Part shown: piece by piece, positions 1 through 6,002 of the stretch
Position numbering within the stretch: the stretch's first letter is position 1
How the letters are laid out: each line of letters begins with the position of its first letter
Assembly (NCBI GenBank): GCA_944363995.1
Contig: CALVVV010000049.1
Coordinates: 1 to 9,180, forward strand
Direction: 5' to 3'
From: an uncultured Bacilli bacterium
Lineage (GTDB): Bacteria > Bacillota_I > Bacilli_A > RF39 > UBA660
Length of the DNA: 9,180 nucleotides
Made by a program: the position numbers and the translations under genes
The notes under the pieces: model-generated
Databases searched by the model: none
Seen by the model: only the letters and a program-made list of their open reading frames with translations
What the model was told of the DNA's origin: nothing

Positions 1-60
1 GGTAACCTCAATAGTAATTCGGTGTCGAATACGAATGGCGTCCGTGCAGTTTCCTTTTAA
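1..60 (+). other. 3' end of a DGR template-repeat-like (or VR-like) sequence, copy A, cut by the window edge
   Basis: Read in frame from base 1, this encodes GNLNSNSVSNTNGVRAVSF followed by TAA at 58-60. The Asn-rich pattern ending in NGVR is the shape of the C-terminal end of C-type-lectin-fold domains diversified by retroelements, where AAC/AAT codons in the template are mutated at adenines. It is identical to 2493-2552 except base 50 (T here, A at 2542), which changes Asp to Val. The upstream part is outside the window, so it cannot be told whether this is a template repeat, the end of a target gene, or a remnant. Confidence 0.5.
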
Positions 61-186
61 ACTGAGATTTATATGACTAAGGTTATATAAAGAGAAGCAC
101 TAGGAAACAAGCTTTATTCTCTAGGTATAAAACCTAAAAATATTGGTGAAGACACAACTAGAATAAAGTGGTTTAGTAGAGAAATC

Positions 187-215
187 GAAAAATCGCTTTT
201 TCTTTGTAATTTTTT
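187..215 (+). terminator. Possible weak intrinsic terminator at the end of repeat copy A
   Basis: GAAAAA (187-192), loop TCGC, TTTTTC (197-202), then a T-rich tract to 215. The stem is AT-only apart from one pair, so it would be weak. It is conserved in copy B with one loop change (G195 to A2687) that leaves the stem intact. It could instead be part of a structured RNA. Confidence 0.35.
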
Positions 216-242
216 GATAATTGAAAAAACTAAAAAAATTTA

Positions 243-271
243 TTTATTTATCTAATTATTTATGCTACAAT
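243..271 (+). promoter_or_regulatory. Candidate sigma-A promoter of the pilin-like gene
   Basis: TACAAT at 266-271 is preceded by TG at 263-264 (TGCTACAAT), an extended -10 element. The hexamer 17 bases upstream (TTTATT, 243-248) is a poor -35, as is common with extended -10 promoters. Transcription would start near 278 and leave an AT-rich leader of about 100 bases before the start codon at 376. The surrounding AT richness makes chance matches likely. Confidence 0.45.
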
Positions 272-375
272 ATATATAGATAATAAAAAATTAACAGAAA
301 GATAAAAATATTCAAACTTATATAGTTAAATTTTTATGGTATGAAAAATAGATTTTAAAAGATAGGAGAGGTAAT

Positions 376-2213
376 ATGATTAAATTAACAAATAGCAAAA
401 ATGGGGGGGGGGTTATTTACTAAATAAAGCTTTTACTTTAATCGAATTAATAGGTGTATTAATAATATTAGCAGTAATATCATTAATAACCTTTCCAGTA
501 ATTGATAATGTTATCGAAAATTCAAGAGAAAAATCATATAATCAAACAGTAAAAAGTATAATATCAGCTGCTAATAATTATAGTATAAATAATAAAATAG
601 GTTATCCAACTGAATGGAATAGAATATATTTGAATAGTATGCAAAATGAAGGATATCTTGAAACATCGATTGTAAATCCTATCAATAATGAAGAACTAAG
701 TGGTTGTGTTTGGTATAAATGGGAAAATAATCAATATGTTTTTGAATATGATAATAATTGTAATAAATATGATACTACTCCAACTATTAATGTAAGTTAT
801 AATACAAACTTAGTAAATGGTAATGGTTGGTCAAAAGAAAATATACCAGTAACCATAACGGGAAGTGGAAGTATAAAATATTGTATCGCGAATAATGAAT
901 GTGATCCTAATGAAGAAGTATTATATGGAAGTAATACTAAATTTATAACCAACGAAGGAAATAATTATTTATGTGCCATAGCCAATAATAGTTTAGGTAG
1001 TAGTGAGAAGAAATGTATAAATGTTAAATTAGATAAAACTTTACCAACCGCAGGAACCGCTAATTTTACTGGAACATTAGGAAGTAATAATTGGTATACA
1101 ACTAATGTAACTGTAAATGTTGTAGATGGAACAGATAGTTTATCAGGCCATAGTAATACAAGTAGTAATATAACAAGTATAACAAATAATACAACTAATA
1201 CAGTTATAACGATAACCACAACTGATTTAGCTGGTAATACAGCAACTAGAAATTATAATATAAAAGTAGATAAAGATGCTCCAAATTTAACAGCTAAAAC
1301 AGGAACTGTTGAAATAAAAGAAGGAGATAATAATAATGTAAGTAATTATTTTAATATAAGTTATGGAATAAGTGGTGGAAGTATATCATGTACCCCAAGT
1401 AATACAAGTAGTTTAGCTATAGGCAATCAAACATTAAGTTGTACTGCTACTGGAGGAAATGGTAAAAAAGTAACAGTCACGAAAAGTATAACCGTAAGAT
1501 CGCCATATTCATTTGCCGATGATTCATGGGAAACAATAGCAACATTAGTAAAATCAGGAACAGTTTCTAATTATTATAAAATAGGAGATGAAAAAGAGGT
1601 AACATTAACTGGTGACTATGCCGGAACTTATACAGTAAGAATAGCCAATATGTCAACTCCGTCCGAATGTTCAACCGAAGGATTTAGTCAAACAGCATGT
1701 GGCTTTGTAGTAGAATTTGTTGATATCATAACTGAACATGTTATGTCATCATGGCCTTCTAATTTAGGAGGATGGCCATTAATGAAAATGTATAGTTTTG
1801 TAAATACCGATATATATAATACCTTACCAAGTGATTTAAAAAATGTTATAATTAGCACATATTCAGTATCAGGTCATGGAAGTGAAGAATCCTCTAATTT
1901 TACGTCAACTGATAAATTATATTTACTATCAACAAAAGAAGTATGGGGAAAAGAAGGAACAAGTAATACTATAAATGCTGACAGTGCTGAAACTGAAACA
2001 AGACAATTAGATTATTATAAAAATAACGGAGTAACTACAAATTCCTACTCAGGAGCAGTAAAAACTTACCAAGGAAGTGCAAATCGTTGGTGGTTGCGCG
2101 CGGCTAGCTCTACCAATAATAGAGCTTTCTACAGTGTGAGTACTTCGGGTGATTGGAGTACCGATTATGCTGATGACTCGAATGGGGTGGCCCCAGCTTT
2201 CCGGATAGGATGA
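376..2213 (+). CDS. Type IV pilin-like surface protein with Ig-like and C-type-lectin-like (DUF6273-like) domains; frame-disrupted at a poly-G tract (phase-variable, OFF)
   Basis: ATG at 376 has a good ribosome binding site (AGGAGAGG, 364-371). It encodes MIKLTNSKNGGG, then a ten-G run throws the frame to a stop a few codons later. The frame from 411 to the TGA at 2211-2213 is uninterrupted and has no start codon of its own before a TTG at 630. It continues with GYLLNKA then FTLIELIGVLIILAVI, a class III prepilin signal: Ala at -1, Phe at +1, Glu at +5, then a hydrophobic helix. With one more G or two fewer, the product would be about 611-612 residues. After the pilin stalk come Ser/Thr/Asn-rich, Cys-containing repeats resembling bacterial Ig-like domains (to about the base 1490 codons). 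A C-terminal domain ends RWWLRAASS...SNGVAPAFRIG, matching the DUF6273/C-type-lectin style closing motif. Expected location is the cell surface or a pilus tip, possibly for adhesion (inferred). A sequencing error in the G run is the main alternative explanation for the frameshift. Confidence 0.75.
403..412 (+). repeat. G10 homopolymer, candidate phase-variation tract
   Basis: Ten consecutive G's lie in the tenth to thirteenth codons of the pilin-like gene, between the start codon and the prepilin cleavage site. Codons from ATG 376 run in frame 1, while the prepilin and all downstream coding run in frame 0. G11 or G8 would join them; G10 stops at TAC TAA. Long G runs slip during replication and are the classic switch of contingency genes in Campylobacter and Neisseria. 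No comparable G run is seen elsewhere in this AT-rich window. Confidence 0.7.
2084..2213 (+). other. Candidate DGR variable region (VR) at the 3' end of the pilin-like gene
   Basis: The last ~43 codons use CGC, GCG, TCG, GGG, GCC and CGG, rarely used in the AT-rich body of the gene. They encode RWWLRAASSTNN..., then VSTSGDWSTDYADDSNGV, then APAFRIG. This is the ligand-binding end of a C-type-lectin-like fold, where DGRs place adenine-directed substitutions. GC-rich fixed blocks (TTGCGCGCGG at 2095-2104; GGGGTGGCCCC at 2184-2194) flank codons such as AGT, GAT, TAT, GCT and GAC, which fit mutated AAY template codons. The template itself is not in the window, so assignment rests on composition and fold. 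Confidence 0.5.
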
Positions 2214-2218
2214 CCGAA

Positions 2219-2276
2219 CGTTTCCATTCGTAAGAGTTGCGCCGAACAAAAGTGAGGACAACCTACAATGGAAACG
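2219..2276. repeat. Inverted repeat just after the pilin-like gene
   Basis: CGTTTCCATT (2219-2228) and AATGGAAACG (2267-2276) are perfect 10-base complements separated by 38 bases. The first arm begins five bases after the stop codon. In studied DGRs a hairpin or cruciform a few bases after the VR helps mark the target for retrohoming. The position fits, although the loop is much longer than in the Bordetella phage example. No T-run follows, so it is not a simple terminator. Confidence 0.6.
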
Positions 2277-2340
2277 AAAATAAACAGGAAAACAGAAAAA
2301 AATATAAAATGAGATAAAAAGTAAAAAATACGGGAGATAT

Positions 2341-2376
2341 CCCCACACCTGCCTTCCCAAAAAGGGCGGTGTGGGG
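2341..2376. repeat. GC-rich stem-loop
   Basis: CCCCACACC (2341-2349) pairs perfectly with GGTGTGGGG (2368-2376). An inner GCC (2351-2353) can pair with GGC (2365-2367) across a one-base bulge, giving a stem of about 12 pairs with an A-rich loop. It is very stable against the AT-rich surroundings. It is followed by AAAATAAC rather than T's, and the other strand also lacks a T-run, so termination is unlikely. A structural role in a non-coding RNA is more likely. Confidence 0.65.
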
Positions 2377-2407
2377 AAAATAACAAATGTACAAACGAAG
2401 TCATACG

Positions 2408-2433
2408 CACCTTGCCGATAAAGTGGCAAGGTG
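2408..2433. repeat. Stem-loop directly upstream of the TR-like sequence
   Basis: CACCTTGCC (2408-2416), loop GATAAAGT, GGCAAGGTG (2425-2433): a perfect 9-pair hairpin ending eight bases before the ATG of the TR-like reading frame. There is no T-run after it. Its place at the 5' edge of the Asn-codon-rich sequence suggests it is part of the same functional unit, for example the 5' end of a template RNA. This is inference. Confidence 0.65.
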
Positions 2434-2441
2434 AGGCAAAT

Positions 2442-2552
2442 ATGGGTGTAAGGCTATATAGTTCGTCTAACGTTCGCAACGTGAACAACAATGGTAACCT
2501 CAATAGTAATTCGGTGTCGAATACGAATGGCGTCCGTGCAGATTCCTTTTAA
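2442..2552 (+). other. DGR template-repeat-like (TR) sequence, copy B
   Basis: A 36-codon frame from ATG 2442 to TAA 2550-2552 reads MGVRLYSSSNVRN, then VNNNGNLNSNSVSNTNGVR, then ADSF. Ten of the codons are AAC or AAT, set between GC-richer fixed codons (TCG, GTC, CGC, GTG, CTC). This arrangement is typical of DGR template repeats, where AAY codons can become many amino acids by adenine mutagenesis. Protein-level alignment with the end of the pilin-like gene shares the V...G...NGV skeleton. At DNA level many non-adenine positions differ, so it is not the template for that VR. There is no convincing ribosome binding site, so translation is doubtful. It could also be a decayed 3' end of a target gene. 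Confidence 0.5.
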
Positions 2553-2712
2553 ACTGAGATTTATATGACTAAGGTTGTATAAAGAGAAGCACTAGGAAAC
2601 AAGCTTTATTCTCTAGGGATAAAACCTAAAAATATTGGTGATAGTACAACTAGAATAAAGTGGTTTAGTAGAGAAATCGAAAAATCACTTTTTCTTTGTA
2701 ATTTTTTGATAA
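2493..2712 (+). repeat. Long direct repeat, copy B (partner at 1-220)
   Basis: This is the second copy of the 220-base repeat. It covers the 3' part of the TR-like sequence (to 2552) and about 160 bases downstream (2553-2712). Of the 8 differences from copy A, one lies in the TR-like part (A2542 versus T50). The T126 to G2618 change weakens one small predicted stem. In known DGRs a spacer of roughly this length downstream of the TR is needed for cDNA priming, which fits a conserved TR-plus-spacer unit. The repeat ends 16 bases before the -35 of the ribosomal operon promoter. Confidence 0.9.
2679..2707 (+). terminator. Possible weak intrinsic terminator before the ribosomal operon
   Basis: GAAAAA (2679-2684), loop TCAC, TTTTTC (2689-2694), then a T-rich stretch to 2707. 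It would separate any transcript of the TR-like unit from the S10 operon. The stem is weak. A second perfect inverted repeat, AAAATCAA (2713-2720) with TTGATTTT (2729-2736), follows immediately and could assist, though its right arm overlaps the -35. Confidence 0.35.
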
Positions 2713-2728
2713 AAAATCAAAAAAAAGC

Positions 2729-2757
2729 TTGATTTTCATATAATTTTATTGTATAAT
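2729..2757 (+). promoter_or_regulatory. Sigma-A promoter of the S10 ribosomal operon
   Basis: TTGATT (2729-2734), a 17-base spacer, and a perfect TATAAT (2752-2757). Predicted transcription start is about 2763-2765, giving a leader of about 125 bases before rpsJ. The -35 lies inside the right arm of the inverted repeat 2713-2720/2729-2736, so a DNA-binding regulator or hairpin could interfere with it. This is the only strong promoter seen for the gene cluster in the window. Confidence 0.8.
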
Positions 2758-2762
2758 TTTTG

Positions 2763-2887
2763 ATGTGTGACTGCGATGATGTGCAAGGTTGCCGATACAC
2801 CAGGCTAAGTTGAAAATAATTTAAAAGGTAAATCGGGTTATTTACACGGAGCAAGTCTATACGAGATATAGGCGAAGGGAGGATATT
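2763..2887 (+). promoter_or_regulatory. Structured 5' leader of the S10 operon
   Basis: An untranslated leader richer in G and C than its surroundings. It can form GTAAAT (2828-2833), loop CGGGTT, ATTTAC (2840-2845), and CTATA (2857-2861), loop CGAGA, TATAG (2867-2871). The latter lies just ahead of the rpsJ ribosome binding site GGGAGG (2877-2882). In E. coli the S10 leader is bound by L4 to repress the operon. Whether this leader works the same way is inference; no match to the E. coli structure is claimed. Confidence 0.5.
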
Positions 2888-3196
2888 ATGTCTAAAGAAA
2901 AAATTCGTATTAGGTTGAAAGCATTTGAACACAAATCATTAGATAAAGCTTGTGCGAAAATAGTAGAAACAGTTAAAAGAACTGGTGGAGAAGTTTCGGG
3001 ACCAATTCCATTACCAACCGAAATCGAAAAAATAACAATCTTAAGAGCTGTTCACAAATACAAAGATAGCCGTGAACAATTTGAAAAGAGAACACACAAA
3101 AGACTTATTGATATCAAAAATCCAAGTAAGGAAACTATTGAGGCTTTAACTCATTTAGATATTCCAAGTGGTGTTGATATTCAAATTAAAATGTAG
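2888..3196 (+). CDS. rpsJ: 30S ribosomal protein S10
   Basis: S10 sits in the head of the small ribosomal subunit and in many bacteria also acts as NusE in antitermination. The 102-residue protein has the usual length. It carries SGPIPLPT (residues 37-44), ILRAVHKYKDSREQFE (51-66) and RTHKRLIDI (68-76), and ends in the typical PSGVDIQIKM. The start is supported by GGGAGG at 2877-2882, five bases upstream. It is the first gene of the operon, 11 bases before rplC. The tuf/fus genes often found upstream in Bacilli are absent here, replaced by the pilin-like locus. Confidence 0.98.
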   Translation: MSKEKIRIRLKAFEHKSLDKACAKIVETVKRTGGEVSGPIPLPTEIEKITILRAVHKYKDSREQFEKRTHKRLIDIKNPSKETIEALTHLDIPSGVDIQIKM

Positions 3197-3207
3197 GAGG
3201 AGAGAAT

Positions 3208-3942
3208 ATGAAAGGAATCTTAGGTCGTAAAATTGGGATGACGCAAGTATTTACAAAAGCTAATAAAGTAGTTCCAGTAACTGTTATTTCAGTAGAACCA
3301 AATATCGTTACACAAATTAAAACTAAAGAAAACGATGGTTATGAAGCTATTCAATTAGGTTTTGATACAAAACGTGAAAAGTTAGCGACAAAAGCTTCTA
3401 TTGGTCATACCAATAAAGCAAAAACTACACCTAAGCGCTTCTTTAAAGAAATTAAAGGTGTAGATATCAACAATTATTCTTTAGGTCAAGAAGTTAAAGT
3501 TGATATTTTTGAAGAAGGCGAAATTGTTGATGTAACAGGAACTACTAAAGGAAAAGGGTTCCAAGGTGTTATTAAAAGACACAATCAATCAAGAGGACCA
3601 ATGGGGCATGGTTCACAATACCATAGAAGCCCAGGTTCAATGGGAACTATGCGTCCAATGCGTGTATTTAAAGGAAAAAAATTACCAGGACATATGGGAA
3701 CATTAACTGTTACAATTCAAAACTTAGAAATAATTGCTGTTGATTTAGAAAACAATTGTTTATTAGTTAAAGGAAATGTACCAGGCGCAAAAAATAGTTT
3801 AGTGATTATTAAATCAGCTGTTAAAGCAAATGGCAAAACTAACGAAAAACAAGAATTAATTTCTTATCAAGTAGAAGGAAATGAAGCTCCTTTAACACCT
3901 AATGAAAATGACGCTTTAGAGAAAGAAAGCGAGGAGGCATAA
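3208..3942 (+). CDS. rplC: 50S ribosomal protein L3, with an acidic C-terminal extension
   Basis: L3 binds 23S rRNA early in assembly and reaches the peptidyl transferase centre. The core is clear: MKGILGRKIGMTQVF at the N-terminus, TGTTKGKGFQGVIKRHN (110-126), and the central loop GPMGHGSQYHRSPGSMG (130-146). The usual core ends near residue 206. This protein continues to 244 with a polar and finally acidic tail (LEKESEEA), about 35 residues longer than typical bacterial L3. The tail contains no stop or frameshift and is immediately followed by rplD, with the rplD ribosome binding site (GAGGAGG) inside the last tail codons. The ribosome binding site for rplC is AGGAGGAGA. Confidence 0.98.
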   Translation: MKGILGRKIGMTQVFTKANKVVPVTVISVEPNIVTQIKTKENDGYEAIQLGFDTKREKLATKASIGHTNKAKTTPKRFFKEIKGVDINNYSLGQEVKVDIFEEGEIVDVTGTTKGKGFQGVIKRHNQSRGPMGHGSQYHRSPGSMGTMRPMRVFKGKKLPGHMGTLTVTIQNLEIIAVDLENNCLLVKGNVPGAKNSLVIIKSAVKANGKTNEKQELISYQVEGNEAPLTPNENDALEKESEEA

Positions 3943-3943
3943 T

Positions 3944-4563
<620 letters not shown>

Positions 4564-4564
<1 letters not shown>

Positions 4565-4845
4565 TGCAAAATTATAGAGATATTATTAAAGGCCCTATTA
4601 TGACCGAAAAATCAAGTGATTTAGCTAAAAATCAAAATACAATTACATTTAGTGTTGATCCAAAAGCTAATAAAACACAAATTAAACAAGCAATTGAAAA
4701 GATTTTTAATGTTAAAGTTGAAAATGTAAATACTGTAAATGTTAGACCAAGAAAAAAAAGAGTTGGTAAATATACAGGTTATACAAATAGAATGAAAAAA
4801 GCTATTGTTAAATTAAAAGATGGAAGTTCAATTGAACTAAACTAA
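4564..4845 (+). CDS. rplW: 50S ribosomal protein L23
   Basis: L23 lies at the tunnel exit and is the docking site for trigger factor and signal recognition particle. The 93-residue protein has the family hallmarks: DIIKGPIMTEKSSDL near the N-terminus, TITFSVDPKANKTQIKQAIE (26-45), IFNVKVENVNTVNVRPRKKR and an RMKKAIVKL strand near the end. It shares one base with the rplD stop (TAATG). Its ribosome binding site (GGAGGT) lies within the last codons of rplD. It ends in tandem stops TAATAA, 13 bases before rplB. Confidence 0.97.
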
Positions 4846-4858
4846 TAAGGAGGAAACT

Positions 4859-5689
4859 ATGGCAGTTAAAACATTTAAAGCAATGACTAATGGAACACGT
4901 GGAATGTCTAAGTTAGTTAACGATGAAATTACAAGTAATGTTCCTTTAAAATCATTGACTGTCACCTTGACAAAAAAAGGTGGACGTAATAACCAAGGTA
5001 AAATAACTGTTAGACATCGTGGCGGTGGAGCAAAAAGAAAATATCGTATCATTGATTTCAAAAGAAATAAAGATGATCTTATTGGAACTGTAGCTTCAAT
5101 CGAATATGATCCAAACAGAACTTCAAACATTGCATTAATCAGTTATGCAGATGGCGAAAAAAGATATATAATTGCTCCTAAAGGATTAAAAGTTGGTGAT
5201 AAAGTTGAATCAGGAGAAAATGCTGATATTAAAATCGGTAACAACTTACCACTTAATAAAATACCTGAAGGAACAATGGTTCACAATGTTGAATTAAAAG
5301 CTGGTAAAGGTGGTCAAATGGCCAGAGCCGCTGGTAGTTCAGTACAAATTTTAGGTTTTGAAGGTAAATATGCTTTACTTAGATTGACTAGTGGTGAAGT
5401 TAGAAAAGTAATTGCTACTAATAGAGCTACAGTAGGTGAAGTAGGAAATGAAGATCATGAATTAGTTAATATTGGTAAAGCTGGAAGAACAAGACATATG
5501 GGTATTAAACCAACTGTTCGCGGTTCAGTTATGAATCCAAATGACCATCCACATGGTGGTGGTGAAGGTCGTGCACCAGTTGGACGTAAAGGACCAGTTA
5601 CACCTTGGGGTAAACCAGCACTTGGTTATAAAACTCGTAAAAATAAAAAGAATAGCGACAAACTTATAGTACGTCGCCGTAAAAAATAA
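4859..5689 (+). CDS. rplB: 50S ribosomal protein L2
   Basis: L2 is among the most conserved ribosomal proteins and is needed for subunit joining and peptidyl transferase activity. The 276 residues match the usual length. The RNA-binding core includes TVRHRGGGAKRKYR (50-63), AKGGQMARAAGSS-like segment (149-161) and a C-terminal MNPNDHPHGGGEGRAPVGRK (225-244) followed by PVTPWGKPALG. This includes the conserved His corresponding to the functionally important H229 of E. coli (here around H230). AAGGAGG precedes the ATG. The next gene, rpsS, begins 17 bases after the stop. Confidence 0.98.
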   Translation: MAVKTFKAMTNGTRGMSKLVNDEITSNVPLKSLTVTLTKKGGRNNQGKITVRHRGGGAKRKYRIIDFKRNKDDLIGTVASIEYDPNRTSNIALISYADGEKRYIIAPKGLKVGDKVESGENADIKIGNNLPLNKIPEGTMVHNVELKAGKGGQMARAAGSSVQILGFEGKYALLRLTSGEVRKVIATNRATVGEVGNEDHELVNIGKAGRTRHMGIKPTVRGSVMNPNDHPHGGGEGRAPVGRKGPVTPWGKPALGYKTRKNKKNSDKLIVRRRKK

Positions 5690-5706
5690 TTGAAAGGATT
5701 GATTAG

Positions 5707-5979
5707 ATGGCAAGAAGTCTAAAAAAAGGCCCTTTTGTTGATGAAAGTTTAATGAAAAAAGTAAAAAGTGTTAACGAAAGTGGAAAAAAAGAAGTTATTA
5801 AAACATGGTCTCGCCGTTCAACAATTTATCCTGAATTTATTGGACATACATTTGCTGTTCATAATGGTAAAGAATTTATTCCTGTTTATGTAACAGAAGA
5901 TATGGTTGGACATAAATTAGGAGAATTCTCACCAACACGTAAATTTGGTGGACACGGTGATGATAAAGAAAAAAAATAA
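5707..5979 (+). CDS. rpsS: 30S ribosomal protein S19
   Basis: S19 lies in the head of the small subunit near S13 and contacts the A-site tRNA region. The 90-residue protein begins with the standard MARSLKKGPFVDESLMKKV. It contains IKTWSRRSTIYPEFIGHTF and ends with VGHKLGEFSPTRKFGGHGDD plus a Lys-rich tail. The ribosome binding site (GAAAGGATTG) is weaker than those of its neighbours, but the conserved N-terminus fixes the start. It lies between rplB and rplV as in the canonical operon. Confidence 0.98.
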   Translation: MARSLKKGPFVDESLMKKVKSVNESGKKEVIKTWSRRSTIYPEFIGHTFAVHNGKEFIPVYVTEDMVGHKLGEFSPTRKFGGHGDDKEKK

Positions 5980-6002
5980 TTATCAAGAAGGGAGAATATT
6001 AA

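Larger units (their letters stand above)
1..220 (+). repeat. Long direct repeat, copy A (partner at 2493-2712)
   Basis: Bases 1-220 align without gaps to 2493-2712 with 8 differences (positions 50, 85, 126, 150-153 and 195), about 96% identity. Similarity stops sharply after the shared GATAA at 216-220. The copy consists of the 60-base TR-like end plus about 160 bases of conserved downstream sequence. That downstream part can fold: AGAGAA (91-96) with TTCTCT (117-122), TAGGT (122-126) with ACCTA (132-136), and GAAAAA (187-192) with TTTTTC (197-202). The true left end may lie before base 1. The arrangement suggests duplication of a cassette rather than a transposon, because no transposase or terminal inverted repeats are seen. 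Confidence 0.9.

Noticed and set aside
630..2213. Gene starting at the TTG at 630
   Set aside because: This start would remove the prepilin signal and hydrophobic helix encoded in the same open frame from 411 on, and it has no ribosome binding site. The ATG at 376 with AGGAGAGG fits if the G tract length varies.
2303..2308. TATAAA as a -10 for a template RNA promoter
   Set aside because: No acceptable -35 at 16-18 bases upstream and the stretch is A-rich, so a chance match is likely.
2341..2376. Intrinsic terminator of the pilin-like gene
   Set aside because: The stem is strong, but no T-run follows on either strand.
2049..2503. Two antisense open frames over the gene end and intergenic hairpins
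   Set aside because: They run through the VR, inverted repeats and TR-like sequence in reverse, lack ribosome binding sites and show low-complexity Phe/Leu/Ser composition: shadows.
2442..2552. TR-like copy B as the direct template for the VR at 2084-2213
   Set aside because: Codon-by-codon alignment of the shared V...G...NGV skeleton shows many differences at template C, G and T positions. DGR mutagenesis alters only adenines, so this pair cannot be a direct template and target.
1..2712. Insertion sequence or composite transposon flanked by direct repeats
   Set aside because: No transposase, terminal inverted repeats or target-site duplication are visible between or at the ends of the 220-base repeats.
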